A stretch of 64,000 bases of DNA from Odobenus rosmarus divergens (taxonomy: Eukaryota > Chordata > Mammalia > Carnivora > Odobenidae): NCBI RefSeq assembly GCF_000321225.1, contig NW_004450466.1, forward strand, positions 919,558 to 983,557. The letters run 5' to 3'. Position numbers and translations under genes: made by a program. Positions 25,695 through 38,799 of this stretch are shown piece after piece. The notes beneath the pieces were generated by a model. The model made no database searches, was not told the DNA's origin, and was given only the letters and a program-made list of their open reading frames with translations. Positions within the stretch are counted from its first letter, which is position 1. Each line of letters opens with the position of its first letter.

Positions 25695-26750
25695 AAAATA
25701 TCTCAGTCTTCTAAAAGATTCCCCAGGCTCTGTGTTTATAGTAGCTTGTAAAATAATCACACGCAGTCTTCCATCCCAGTCAATGATGTTGATGGCTATA
25801 AGGAAAATATCTCCCAAATCCCAAATATTTATTTTTTCAAAAATTGCTATAGTCAGTAAGAGAAGTAAAATATTGGAAAAGGGCCTGCCCCCAAGGTATA
25901 GTTAGCTTGACTTCTGGTAGTTAATAAATACCCATCCATCTTAAAAAAAAGAGAGGGTTGATCAACACCCATTACTGGAAAAAAAAAAAACAAACTTGAT
26001 TTATAGTAAATATACCTCTTCTCACTTCACAGTTGCTCAGTGGCTCCCAGAAACGTATTTAACTGTCAGTAGTCAGATGGATTAGACAGAATACTAGACT
26101 AGTTGATGGTCAGATGACCCTAAAGGAGGTGCCACAACCACAGACCAGTACCTGCGGAGTATGTGCTTACAGCTGCCTGAAAATTCTCCATTTGGCACAT
26201 TCAGAAAGCTGTTACTAAAGGCCGAATGTCCACTGACCTATTTAATCATGGCTTCCTGATGTCCTGAAAAACATCTGGATAGAGTCAGGCAACTGTTTTT
26301 AGAAGTTTGGCTATCATCTGGGATTTGTTTCTGTAGTGAACCAGGAGTGAGCTAATAGCCCGGCAGACCAGAGCTAGGCAGCTTTGAAAAGAAGAATAAA
26401 TGTCATTTAGGATTACATTTCAAATCTGTGCGTCAATCAGCCAGCTTTAATAGGGTCCTGCGAACAAAGCTGGACAGGAGAAATAGATGTTTTTAGTGCT
26501 GGGCAAAACACAGTATCTTTTGTTAGTGGGTTCTGTCATAGTGAAAAAGACGTATCTGTGGAAGTGATCTTATTTTGTCCTTTCAAAGCTGGTGACTTCA
26601 CTGATAAGAATTGGAACTTGGTGTATGGGAAGTCGTAGTGTGCTTTCTTTTCTGAATATTCTCACTCTGCCTCAGGTTTCACTCTCCAGCTGTATCTTGC
26701 TCTGTGTGCCAGGACGTTGACCTCCAAGTATTGTCTAAACCAGGCTCTCT
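25695..26750. other. Unique, moderately GC-balanced intergenic DNA
   Basis: No recognisable repeat, particularly across about 26330-26650. No coding frame. A conserved noncoding element is possible but cannot be judged without alignment. Confidence 0.35.
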
Positions 26751-26759
26751 TGTCTTTCC

Positions 26760-27100
26760 GCTTTCAGTTGGAATGGCCAATGGGAAGAATCAAAAGGAGA
26801 TTGGAGTATGGGGAGAAAAAGAGGTTGGAGTGTTTGTTTCTTTGGTCCCCTTTCTGTATCTCTCGCTTGACACCACAGTTCCTGTTGGATGCCTCTTTCT
26901 TGGAACTTTCTGTGGTTTCCAGTAACCATTCCCTCTGCTTTCCGCTGTTGCTTGCCCCAAGATGCCTCCCTATCCTTTGTGGTTTCCCTTACCTGTGTCT
27001 ACCTATATGAACAGTCCCTTTATTCAATTCTCTGCAATCATCCCTTTTGAGTGGGCTATTTCCTGCTGTGACATAGTTTCTGAAGGAGCTGAAGATGGAA
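26760..27100 (+). repeat. Old interspersed repeat, unnamed family, copy 1
   Basis: Starts gttggaatggccaatggga, has ggagattgga... and ends tccctttattcaattctctg followed by tttcctgctgtgacat. The same order of motifs recurs near 62170-62660 and, shortened, at 53225-53430. Three overlapping ORFs of 61-97 codons lie here and are treated as repeat-derived. Confidence 0.5.
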
Positions 27101-27279
27101 GAAAGGGTGGCTCAGTGAAACCCTGGATTTCTAGCAGCTTTCAGTAAATGCTGTTAGAAATTAGAATTTAGTAACCTCAGCCTCTATATATCCCTAACTA
27201 TTGGCTTGCAGCCTGAGAGGATTGAGCCCTCAAATATGTGGCAGTGTGCAAAGTGTAGACTTGAGAAAGATAATACATG

Positions 27280-29625
27280 TTTGGAAATTAATATATTTCT
27301 GAATGACCCATGGGGGAAAGAAAGAAAACATGATGGAAATTGAAAACATTTTGAACTGAATTAAAATGAAAACAAAACATAAAATTTATTATGCAAGTTT
27401 AATGCAGGATGCAAATTTAATATATAAAAATCAATCATATTTCTATATTTTAGCAAAGAACAATTGGAAAATAAAATTTTAAAAATTACCGTTTAAAGTG
27501 TCAACAAAAACCAAGAAATAACTAGGGATACATTTAATACAATATGTGTTTGACCTATATCCTGAAAGCGACAAAACATTGTTGAGAGAAATTAAAGACT
27601 GATATAAATGTTCATAAATCAGAAGAATCAGTGCTGTTAAAATGTTAGTTCTCCTTAAAATACAGATTCACAATGCCAATTAGAACGCTTGTAGCCTCTT
27701 TTTTTTTTTTGTAGAAATGGAGCTGCTTCTGAAACTTACATGAAAATACAAGGAGAAAATACAAGGGTATTAGAATATTCTAAATCATTTCTAAAAAGGA
27801 AAACAAAGTTGGAAGACATATACCCAATTTTAAGGATTAATATAGTCGTCAAGATAGTGTAGAGTTAGCATAAGAAGAAACAAAGAAAACAAAATAGAAA
27901 TGTCAACATATCTCTTCTGTCCCTCCTCCGCCTCTGTTTTTGAGTTTGATGGAGGAAGATGTCAGAACCAAACTCTTAAGTAAGCAAGACTTGAACAGCA
28001 GTTAAAGTGAAAGTACACTCTTGAGGTGGGAGAGTGGATAGGCCCAGAGGTGGCAACTGCACAGAGGGTCAGGATCGTCTTTCCTTTTTCTGCGTGCAAG
28101 GATTGTGGGTCATAGCCAGTGCTGTCTCTGACTGGGGGTGCCTCCCATCATCTAAGGGTCTCTTACAGGGTGAGGGGGGGGTTTTGGCCCTGTATGGTCC
28201 TTATCAGAACTGGCATGGCAGCCATCCCTTGCAAGGGGAGTCAAAACCGCAAATGTAATTGTCTTATCATGAAGCTATAGCTTATGGTGGGCAGCGATTA
28301 TAGGGCAGAACACAGGCTTGTTCTCCAGGATTTCTCCTGGCTTTTTGAAACGTGGTTTCTGCCCTTCTTAGCAGTCGGAAAACACCTGCTCCCTGCTTAT
28401 ATCTGGCTAACTGCTTACTTTATCAGAAACAGAATACAAAGTCCAGAAGCAGATACACACATTTAAAAAGGACTCAATTCTTAAACTGTACACAAAAATT
28501 AATCCAAAATGTATCAAAGACTTAAACATAAAAGTTAAAATTATAAAACTTCTCAAAGAAAGCATAGGATAAAAATAATAAAATCTTTTTAACCTTGACA
28601 TAGAAGATCTGTCATGAATTATGAAAGAAAAAGGTGATAATTGGACTAGTTTGAAATTTAAAGCTTCTCAAAAAGTAACCTTAAGAAAATGGATAGGCAT
28701 GACACAGAAGACTGGGATGAAATTGGGTATGTGTGTATATCTGAATGTGTATGTGTGTGTATATTCAACCCATGTGTAAGAACCCAATTAAAAATGGTCA
28801 ACATATTTGAACAGATCTTTCACATATTGGGGTATACAAATGGCTAATACACACATGGGAGTATGTTCACTATCCCTTACCATTAGGGAAAGGCAAATTA
28901 AATCTTCAACATCATATGACTTCACACCCTTTAAAATGATTAAAATTAGAAATACTGATACTAAATAAGTGTTGGAAGGGATATGGAGCAACTGGAATGC
29001 TCATGCACTGTGTTTAACAATGCCAAATGAAGCACCCACTTTGGAAAAGATTCTGGAAATTTTAAATACAATTAAATAAGTGTACATTTACCATAAATTC
29101 TAGGAATTCCACTTTTAGGGAATTTATTCAAGAGAGAGGAAAATATGTAACTATACAAAATGTGAACCTTCTTATTCATAGCAGCATAACTTACATTGGC
29201 CAAAAACTGGAGGCAATTTAAGTGTTATCAGCAAGTGTAAGGGCAAATAAGTTCCATTTGGTGGAATTACTATTCAGTAATGAAAATGAGCTAAATATTG
29301 ATACATTAAAAAATGTGGATTAATGTCAAAAATATGGAGTTGAATGAAAACAGTCAACACAAAAATTACATACTCTATATTCCACTTATATAAAATTCTA
29401 GCAAAGACAAAACTAACTGATAGGTAAATAGAACACATAAATGAACTTGGGACCAGAGGCAGGAATGACAGGATTGACAAAGGGTAAGGGGTAAAAGGTA
29501 AATTTTGGGTGTATGGATCTGTTTGATATCTTTATTGTGGTCTTGGCTACATGATTGTATACATTTGTTAAAACTCATCATACTGTACCATTAAAATGTC
29601 TAGGGAACAAGCCACACCATGGTGA
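27280..29625 (+). mobile_element. Old L1 (L1ME-like), plus strand, ORF2 and 3' UTR
   Basis: Degraded L1 ORF2 text from about 27280 (tcaatcatatttctatattttagcaaaga; ctagggatacatttaata) through 28430-28610 and the 3' UTR to about 29625 (actgtaccattaaaatg). It is split by a 525-bp insertion at 27901-28425. No frame is intact. Confidence 0.82.
27901..28425. mobile_element. Candidate solo LTR inside an old L1
   Basis: A 525-bp block starts TGTCAAC and ends TTTATCA. It is flanked by gaaa at 27897-27900 and 28426-28429. The L1 text resumes directly after it (acagaatacaaagtccagaa). TG...CA ends and a 4-bp duplication fit an ERV1-type LTR. GC is higher than in the host L1. No internal retroviral genes are present. 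The family is not identified and orientation is unknown. Confidence 0.5.
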
Positions 29626-29639
29626 AACACACATTTTTC

Positions 29640-30730
29640 TTAAACTAAGAAACGCTTTACGCTTCCAAGAAAAACTTTTTGCAGCCATTGTGGATTTTGC
29701 TAATTAACTAAGTTTACCTTAAAATTTATTTGTAGTGTAGCTTTTTTTTTTTTTAAAGGGGCTACTGAATAGTAAAAAAGCCAGGCATATTTTCATGATG
29801 TGAAGAGATGCAAATAACTTTAAATAACTAGGTGGAGTTCCTCCATAAGATTTCTATGGGCCCTACAGACCAGTTTTCTAGTCTTCCTTGCTCTTATGTT
29901 CCTGATGCCTGAAATCTTTTGGTTAGCATTTGTGCCTCTTACCTATGATTCAAGACTCTTTCTGTATCTATCTATGTCACTCAAAATCGCCCTCCTAAAA
30001 GCCTTATTTTCCTGTGATGTAATTGTTTTTTGCATCCATATTTTAAATATTTTTCTTTGCAGAATCATTCTTTATCTGTTTTTACTATAAAAATGATGTG
30101 TGATTTTATAACTATGAAATAAAAAGTATGCAAATTAAAAAAATGATAGTTTTCCCCTTTCTATTTTCCTTGATGTTTTAAACACCATTAACAGTTTACT
30201 ATGTATTCTTTCCTATGCCTATAGAAACATAAACACATAAGTTGTCCATATGGTAGGTTAATAGGTAATCATACTTTATGTATGCAACTTTTTTTATTTA
30301 ACAGTATAAAGTGAACATATTCCTAATGTGTGTATGTGTGTATGTATAATTGTTTCTCATGGCTACAGAATATTTTACAGTATGCATGAACCACAATTTA
30401 ACCATTTGCCCATTAATGAGTATTTGATTTGTTTTGGTCTTTTCTATCACAAACTATGCTGCACTAACCATCTTTCTACATGTATTTTATATACTTATGC
30501 CTTTGTTTTTTTGAGATAGAAATCTGGACAGACCTGAGCATGACCCTAAACACCTTCCATTGTTTGCTCATGGCTTTGAAAAGTCTCTGTGGATAAGGAA
30601 ACAAGGGTTCTTTTTAAAAAATGCAAATTCCTGGGACTTACCCTCCTCTCACGATTCAGAAATGAACCCAGTATTTTCCATCTTTAAACAAGCATATTCC
30701 GTGACTTTAAAACAGATATTCATGGATCCA
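29640..30730. other. Unannotated AT-rich DNA with a possible old L1 fragment
   Basis: About 30240-30490 (ttaaccatttgcccattaatg, then ctatgctgcactaacc) resembles an old L1 3' region in reverse. Nothing coding is recognised. Confidence 0.4.
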
Positions 30731-30733
30731 CAA

Positions 30734-30800
30734 TTTTTTTTTTTTGAGGGGGGGACAAAGAAAGAGAGAGAGAATCTTAAACAGGCTCCACCCACCTCAG
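30734..30800 (-). mobile_element. 5'-truncated older CanSINE fragment, minus strand
   Basis: Poly-T, then gagag-rich text and agaatcttaaacaggctcca, matching the tail half of the copy at 61801-61977. The tRNA head is absent. Confidence 0.65.
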
Positions 30801-30859
30801 TATACATTATTGTATACTGTATGCACTCAGTGAAAATGAACTCCTTTTCCCTTTGAATT

Positions 30860-33350
30860 TTTAGTCACCATGACACAAAATATCAGCTACAATTCAATGG
30901 ATCGTGGGTGTTATTTAAAACAACAGTGTTTATAATAAAACAAGAAGGAAAATGAACTTGCCATTTCAATGGCACAAACATGATATGCTTTATTTTTTAA
31001 TGGAAGGGTTATGTAAATCAATCCACATTGTGCCCTTTCTCTAAAAAAGAATCCATCAAGATGGGAACATTAACTTATTTCAGTAGCTGTGTGAAAATGT
31101 GAAAAATGTGTTATAGAGGACTATACTAATGTTGCTTCCTATCATAAACTGAACTCTTAAGTGTGCATTTGTGGAAGTTGAGGGATATTTCTGAAGATGA
31201 TGGGAAATGCATTTAGTTTTTAGAATTCACTAGTCAAAATTTAAGGACTGATTCTTGTAGATAAAATAGTTTCCAATTTACATTATTTTGGTCCAGGCTA
31301 TCAGGACTTCCCTTACCATTGTTTGCCATGGAAATGCATTGGTTTAAGATGTAGACAAAACTTTGCAAAATTTTGGGTTTACTAGGTTATGATGCAGAAT
31401 TCCATTTCTCATTAGGGTTAACTTTTTAATTGGGTAATTTCATATACCTGAATTTTCTGTGAAACAGTATAGTCATTCAAGAAGTTGTGAATACAATTAT
31501 ATTGCTGGAAAATTACTGGAATGGTAAGTTTCAAAAATAGAAAATTAAGATGTAGGCTTAAGGGCTTTAGAGACAAGATAAACTTAAAATTTCAGTACAC
31601 CAACTATTATATTGGAAAGAGTAAAAAACTCATCAGGCAATTTTTTGGTTTTGTTTTTTGTTTTTGCCTTATGGGGAGGTCAAAGTAGCTAGAATGGTTT
31701 ACCATAAAAAATAAAAGATAGTACTTTTAAAATGTTAGCTATTTCTCATTAAAAAATAAGACTAAGGTGATGTATTTTATGTATGAACATGTTAAGATCA
31801 TGTCTTTACAGTGAGTTAAAGAGGAATATTATGGAGTATCTTTACTAGGTGGACTAGTTAACTTTGTCAGTCATTCCAGGTGATTGAGGGAGTCTTCTGG
31901 AAAGGTATGACATGTAGGGAGCTTCCGTCATGATTTGTGATTGAATGTGATTTCATAGAATTGATGTTGGTTAATGTAACAACCTAAGAGAGAAGGAATA
32001 GCAACTTGCCCCTGAGGGGACTATATCTGACTATATCCACTGAGGGGACTATATATTACCACATGTTTCAATTTAGAGGTGAAAGTAAAATTGATGCAGA
32101 GAGAAAGTATTTACTTTCTTTGTCCAAGGTATATAGCTTCTAAGAAGCACAGTGGGAACAAAAATGTCATTGACATAGGAAAGAAATAAGATCCTTGAGA
32201 TTTCTGACTCCTATTAGATTTATAAATGAAACTGACTGCCAAATAATGTATTATTTCTTGGGTTGAGAACATTACAGTAATCAACTGAATGTGGTTTTCT
32301 GGACACTCTTCCATGGGAAAGGTGGGCTCCCTTGGGTTTGATCTGACTCCACAGATGGCAGCTGCTGGTTCACAGAAGCAGGGCCACCTCATACATTTGT
32401 GGTCCCCACCTGTTCTAACGACACTGCCTCCTCTCAAACCCATTTCTATCAGACTATCTAGATTTGTAGTATCTGTTCTGCATTTGTTTTAGACATTGAG
32501 TATTTGGCCCTTTGGGAGGAATTGTGCCTGTTAGATGAGAATGCAGCGTATGGATTTAAACTGTTGTGTGAGGGAATCAGTTTGACTTCTTCCTTTGAAT
32601 GCCAAAATGAGTTTCCAAACTCATGACAGGCAAGCCTACCAATGTCCTTTGTGAACACAGAATGTCTTCTGAACTCTGTTGCAGCTTCTCCTAATGTTCT
32701 AACTTTATCCTAGTTACCACCGCTATGGAATTTGTACACTTAGCTTGAACATGGCTGGATCAGGTTAAGCCAAGTAGGTGGGAACTTGATCCAGATGAAG
32801 ATGATGCTACCAACTGAGACAACACTTTGCTCAAAGGCTCAGAGGTAGACCTATGTGTCATGACTCCTAGATAGTGGGGAGAACAATGAGATCAGCCTGG
32901 TGAAAGCAAACAATAAATGTATAAAAAAATGGACTTACAAACCATGGTAGTGCCAGATTTCTTCCATCATTGAACTACAGACAAAGAGTTTCGATATGGA
33001 GTTGTAGGTGGTCTCTCAGAATGGAATGGAAATCATAATATATAGAGACGAATATAGTACTTTTATCATATTCTAAGCTAGAAGTAATGAGAATGTGACT
33101 TGAGAAGAAAAAGCAAACTCCAAAGCCATTAATAAAAAGAAAAACAATAGTTCATATATTATCAAAGTCATAATATGTACCGTGTACCCCATTGTATTTA
33201 TTGGATAGATTTGCTTATCAATCAGATAGTTATTGTGATTTGGAGATTAAACACCAATATGATAAATAAGTGTTATTGGGGAAGTGATTAGTCCATGGAC
33301 GATGCATTTTTATACCCCATCCATACCACAGATGGGACAGCCTACATGCA
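30860..33350. other. Unique intergenic DNA, no gene seen
   Basis: About 2.5 kb without a recognisable repeat. The longest ORF (minus, 32111-32443, 110 codons) shows no known domain and no splice context. Confidence 0.5.
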
Positions 33351-33355
33351 GCTTT

Positions 33356-33397
33356 GAGGAAGGAAGGAAGGAAGGAAGGAAGGAAGGAAGGAAGGAA
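33356..33397 (+). repeat. (GGAA)n microsatellite
   Basis: About ten uninterrupted gaag/ggaa units followed by degenerate gaaa units. Confidence 0.95.
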
Positions 33398-33399
33398 AG

Positions 33400-35250
33400 A
33401 AAGCAAGTCTTTATCTCCCCACTTACTCCATCACTTCAGCTGGACTTCAGATGCCAAAGGTCTCCTTAGCTCTCAGACTTCTCACTCTGATGAGTGAGAA
33501 GGACTATAGGTCACACACTTGGAATCAAAATGTTACTAAATTGGCAGCGGGGGTGGGGGGGATTTGAATGAACTAGACTTGGCTAAAGAACCATGGATGT
33601 AATAAAGAGATAAAACTTGAAACATAAGACTCACATTAGAGTTTTGTGTAACTGGCTGCCAAATAGTCAGGAAGTTCTTCAGGGAGAGGACATATGTCAG
33701 GTGACCTCTGGATGCTGTACTTAGACAAGGGCAAGTGTGAATGCCTGGGGCTTTCTGAGTCCTGTCCTCTGTGCAGATGTAGGTATGCAGAATTTCTGGT
33801 TTGTTCATTTGATAATTTGTTTGCTGTTACATTTAAGAAGCTTTGGGCTTTCAAGACTTGAGGATGTAGAAATAAAGGTTTTATTGTGGAAAGAGATAAG
33901 TAAACAGGTGCATAGGATAAGAAGGGGGAATCTTTGTGTCAGGTGGGAAGGGGGGATGCAAAGAGGGATACATTCTCATTTAAATGTGACTTCTGGACTT
34001 AAAGGAAGGCTCTGAGGAGCTAGCCCGATGAGAAAGGATGAAGGCAAGGGCATTCTAGGCAGAGGACAGAGCTTGACGTCAATTCCTACTTGGACATTTT
34101 GTTTTATCGGTTCCGAGAAATGTTTACATTATCATCTGTGTATTTGAAAGGAATTTTGTTGCCTGAAAGCTTTCTTTTGCTTTCATTCAAAAGTATGTGT
34201 GTTGTGGCTTTAGGTGACAGCTGACAGTGCCAGAAACTTCCTGAAGGAGAAGAGCTCCTTGAAACACTTAGTGTGACTATGCCCTCCAGGAAATTGGAGG
34301 AATTGGTGAATCTGAAGCATCATTAGGTTCCTTAATAGTGATGGAGGACTTTCTTGAAGTGGGAGGAAGGGCTTACAGAGTGCTTTCTGTGGATCTCCTA
34401 AATCACCCCCATTTTATCTGTTGCAAAGAAGGCAGGAGGCAGTGTCGATTTGGTGAGATGTGGAATTCCTCACAAATGCTTATAGACAGTTGGCTGCCCA
34501 GTGAGAAATATACGTGATTCTATCTTCTAAACAAAGTGTCTTCACTCAGCAGTCATAGATTCCAGAAAAAGTAATCTTTGACAAAAAAAGACATTTATCT
34601 TAGGACTTTATGTTCTCTTCCTTGTGTAGTGTCAAATTTCAGTGTAACTTCTCCTCTAAGTAATAATTGTGAAAAATACACCAGGGTCACACACTGATTG
34701 GCATTAGGAACCATTAAAAAAAATCAACAAAAGAGGACTTAATATTCCCAATATGAGGATATAGGTATGTTTGTATTTGTTCAATGAGTAACTTATTAGC
34801 TGATGAGCTAATAACTAATTAATAACTTTATCAGCTGTTTAAAGTTTTGTTAGACCTTGCCCATGTTTGTTCAGCAGTAGAAACGCAGCAAAACTTTGAC
34901 AGCAACTGTCTACATGATACTAAATGAAAAGTCATTGTCAAAGTGTTGTGTGATATTTTTCTTTGAGATGACCTTTAGGAAGTGTTCTTTAGAAGTTGTA
35001 GCTCTGGTTACATACTTCAGACATCATCCACATCAAGCTCTCTGCTATCGGTAGCATGTCTCCAGTCAGAGAATGTTCTTTCAACAGTGCTCGTATTCTC
35101 ACAGTTCTTTTTTGCTATCTTCTGTTAGAGTTTAACCCAAACATTTTTTCATAAAACAAAAACCAGAAACTTGTTGAAATCTCTATTTAAACACCTCATA
35201 AAATCCTTTATTTAAATGCTATTCAAAGTGTAATATAGTTTCTGAAAAAG
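33400..35250. other. Unique intergenic DNA, no gene seen
   Basis: A poly-G-rich patch lies near 33550. Overlapping 70-90 codon ORFs on both strands at 33536-34015 have no recognised similarity. Confidence 0.5.
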
Positions 35251-35254
35251 GCAG

Positions 35255-35440
35255 AAGGAAGCTAATATTTATTGATTGCCTATTTTGTGCTGGGGCATGA
35301 GGTGTATTTTTCTAACCAAGTCTCAAAACAAACTCATGAGGCAAGTATTATTCTGTATTTACAAAAGGGGAAGTTGAAATTCAGAGGTAAAGCAGTAGTT
35401 CAAGGTCACACAGTTAATGCGGAGGGAGGATCTCAGACGA
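35255..35440 (-). repeat. MIR SINE, minus strand
   Basis: Order tatttattgattgcctattt, gtgctggggcatgaggtg, then ctcatgaggcaagtattatt and ttcaaggtcacacagttaat. Confidence 0.85.
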
Positions 35441-35962
35441 ATCTGCAGGATGCCAAAGAGATTCAAGAAGAGGCCAAAATGGATTCAGGTAGAAAGTTTT
35501 GCAGGTTGTGGTGGTAGAACATAAGAACTATAACAGATGCATAGACCTGGGTGCAGTGAAGAAAAAGGTAGGCAAATTTGAGAGATACCCAGGAACTTAA
35601 ACAGATAGTACTTGGTCATAAATTTGGGGTGGGAAGTTAGGGAGATCCCCTTAAGTTGACCCTTAAGTCATGGCTGGCATAACTCAACAGAAGATAATCA
35701 CTGTGATAGGAAAGAGTTAAGGTAGCAGGTTTGATGGGATGCTTCTGAAATCAGCTTTGGTAATGTTGAGTTTAGTGCTTCAGATATTTATGTTGAAATA
35801 TCAGTAAGCAGTTAGGTAGGATGTTCAGGGTCCACAGGCATGGTCTATGCTGATAAAATGTGTTTGGTAACTTAGGGCCAAATGGTAACTGAAGGTATGC
35901 ATATGGTTGAATGTGCACCACTGCGATTTTCTTCTTTATTTTATAAAGTTAATTCCTCACTT

Positions 35963-36578
35963 GGGTTGCTGGAGTGGTGGGGTGTGGGAGGGATGGGGTG
36001 GCTGGGTGATAGACACTGGGGAGGGTATGTGCTATGGTGAGCGCTGTGAATTGTGTAAGACTGTGGAATCACAGACCTGTACCTCTGAAACAAATAATAC
36101 ATTATATGTTAAAAAAAAAAAAAAAGGCAGGAAGGGAAAAATGAAGGGGGAGAAATCTGAGGGGGAGATGAACCATGAGAGACTATGGACTCTGAGAAAC
36201 AAACTGAGGGTTCTAGAGGGGAGGGGGGGATGGGTTAGCCTGGTGATGGGTATTAAAGAGGGCACATACTGAATGGAGCACTGGGTGTTATACATAAACA
36301 ATGAATCATGGAACACTACATCAAAAACTAATGAGGGGCACCTGGGTGGCTCAGTCGTTAAGCGTCTGCCTTCAGCTCAGGTAATGATCCCGGGGTCCTT
36401 GGATCGAGCCCCACATCAGGCTCCCTGCTCCGCGGGAAACCTGCTTCTCCCTCTTCCACTCCCCTGCTTGTGTTCCCTCTCTCGCTGTGTATCTCTCTGT
36501 CAAATAAATAAAAAAAATCTTAAAAAAAAGAACTAATGATGTAATGTATGGTGATTAACAGAACATAATAAAGAAAAA
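35963..36578 (+). mobile_element. 5'-truncated L1 3' UTR, plus strand, with TSD
   Basis: Same two-module 3' UTR as at 986-1442: internal A-tract at about 36110-36125, then the second module and AATAAAG end. Duplication aaagttaattcctcactt at 35945-35962 and 36579-36596 with one mismatch. Interrupted by a SINE. Confidence 0.94.
36335..36530 (+). mobile_element. CanSINE, plus strand, nested in L1 3' UTR
   Basis: Head gggcacctgggtggctcagt and a full body with tail aaataaataaaaaaaatctt. Duplication aactaatga at 36326-36334 and 36531-36539. Confidence 0.95.
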
Positions 36579-36779
36579 AAAGTTAATCCCTCACTTAAAG
36601 TGATGTGCCAAAAGAAGAATGTCTCATCAGCTATGATCAGATGTGGTTTAATTTTTTCTCATAGGTGTTTTGAAGTGATAAAACTCTTCCTCAAACACTG
36701 AAGGTTGGGTACAGGACTAAGGTGATTAAGGTTGCTTTAATGTTTTAAAATACTTATGTCATGCTAAAATTTCATCACC

Positions 36780-37215
36780 TCCCTTGTGGTGTAGAGGAAA
36801 TAGCACATATCAGTTAGAATTAGATTCTACTCTGTATGAACAATGACTTAAACACCCAAGGGACTATTTTTCTTCATGTCAAGGAAGTCTAAGATTGCTG
36901 TCTGGGGGACTAGTGTATTGTCTCCACAGTCATCAGGTTTCCAGGCTTAGAACATGAGTTAGGACCTAGGGGTTGCCTCATGATCCAAGATGGCTGCTAC
37001 ATCTCTAATCATTAAACCTGTATTCCTGAAGCAAATACAAAGCAGAATAGAAGGGCATTGTTTACCTACAGCTACAAGAGAAACTGAGAAATATCCTGTT
37101 TTAACAGGGCGCTTTACCACCTGAAATAATGTCTTTTCTTCTCTGTTAGTGAGGAAGAAGGGGAGAAAGAATATGGGCAGGCAACTAGATCTCTCTGCCA
37201 CAGAACATGTGGAGA
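36780..37215 (+). repeat. Old interspersed repeat, family not named
   Basis: Text such as atccaagatggctgctacatc, ccaagggactatttttctt and ggcaactagatctctctgcc is familiar from an abundant ancient mammalian repeat. I cannot name the family with confidence. Confidence 0.4.
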
Positions 37216-37267
37216 TGGGGTCTAATCCCAAGGCTTGCTGTTAATGGGCTTCGTTACCTTTAAAAAC

Positions 37268-37372
37268 CCCTGTGAGGAATGAGTAATGAATCACTAAATT
37301 CTACAGCTGAAACTAATATTACAGTGTATGTTAACGAGCTGGAATTTAAATGAAAACTTGAAAAAAACCCTG
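37268..37372 (+). mobile_element. Very short L1 3' end, plus strand
   Basis: About 105 bp ending acagtgtatgttaacgagct, then ggaatttaaatgaaaactt, the terminal sequence of an older carnivore L1 subfamily. Flanking aaaaacccctg and aaaaaaaccctg may be its duplication. Confidence 0.8.
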
Positions 37373-37379
37373 AAGAATA

Positions 37380-38155
37380 AATGGTATACTTAAGTAAAAG
37401 AGGTGTTTTGTAAATGTTATACAATTATTATACAATTATTAATTCCAAAGTGATTAGCTCTGTGGGTGCTTAAAAAGTAGTTCAGCTTTTGCTATAAATA
37501 TTGAAAAACTACTTGGATTTCAAAATTATGGCTCTAGAAATAAAAGTTATTCTTTTAAATGTATGAGTATTCCTTTTCTAAAGCTCTACCGAAATATAAT
37601 TTTGTATCTTGCTTTCCTATTAACATTACATTCTAGAAATTGTCCCATGTTTTCACATAATACTCCTAGCCATCAATTTTAGTGGCTGTATAAAACAACA
37701 AAATCATTGTTTTGTAAATCTGCCCTTTCGATAATTTTTATGAGTGAAGCAGAGAGCTTGCTTTTTTCTTTGATTCATGCATTATTGAATTACCTTAAAA
37801 TTCTAGAAAAATGTTAAATAATTCTGTAAAGAAAATTTGTCCTTTTCCTCATTTTAAAAGGGTAGTTTCTTGTGATGAGGGCTATTGATTTACTCCTTAT
37901 TGTCTCTAAACTTTTATCTGGCATATTTGTTAAATTTCACAGTTGGTAGCATCTAATGAGATGATTTTAATTTTATGTATCAAAGAAACAACTTATTCAT
38001 GGATTTCCTAATGTTGGATATTTGTATTCCTAGAATAAATTTACTCTGATAATTTTCTTACAATGCTATTGAATGCAGCTTGAAATAATTTTACTTACAA
38101 TTGAAATTTTATTTAAAATGGAGATTGATATATTATTTACTTGTAGCAAATTAAT
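37380..38155. other. AT-rich DNA, no gene seen
   Basis: Parts near 37560-37720 resemble an old L1 fragment in reverse; not secure. Confidence 0.4.
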
Positions 38156-38172
38156 AGGAATATATATATATT

Positions 38173-38361
38173 TTTTAAAGATTTTATTTATTTGACAGAG
38201 AGGGACACAGGGAGAGAGGGAACACAAGCAGGGGGAGTGGGAGAGGGAGAAGCAGGCTTCCCGCTGAGCAGGGACCCCAATGCGGGGCTCGATCCCAGGA
38301 CCCCGGGATCATGACCTGAGCCGAAGGTAGATGCTTAACGACTGAGCCACCCAGGTGCCCC
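38173..38361 (-). mobile_element. CanSINE, minus strand
   Basis: Tail ttttttaaagattttattta, full body and head end ccacccaggtgcccc. Flanking aggaatatatat and aggaacatatat form an imperfect duplication. Confidence 0.95.
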
Positions 38362-38799
38362 AGGAACATATATTTTTTTACCCTGGGCCATTTTACATAA
38401 TTCATTGAATACTCTCAATAACTTCAACATTGGGAATGTTATTATCCCTACTTTGCAGATGAGATAGATGAGACAGTATTTCTATCACAGTGGAAATCAG
38501 TGTTAAATTAGCTTCATAGACTAAATTGTGTGGTTTCCAAGAAACCTTTTTCAAGTAGTTTCCTTTTCAAATACTTTGTAACATTCTGTAGGGTACAGAG
38601 ATGAACTGCTTCTTGAACATTTCAGTGAACTCACCAATAAAACCAAATTGCTCCAGAACTTTTGGGGAGAAGATTCTCTTATAATAATTTCAATGTCATT
38701 CATAGTTACAGTTCAACCGTCTTTGCTGCTTCATTAGGAGTCAGTATCGATATGGCAGAAATTGGCTACATACTTCGTAATGTTGGTTTTTTTTTTTCA

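Noticed and set aside
26704..27147. Cluster of three plus-strand ORFs and one minus-strand ORF
   Set aside because: Coincide with an old interspersed repeat that recurs at 53 and 62 kb.
32111..32443. 110-codon minus-strand ORF
   Set aside because: No domain, no conserved motif, no flanking splice signals identified; likely chance.
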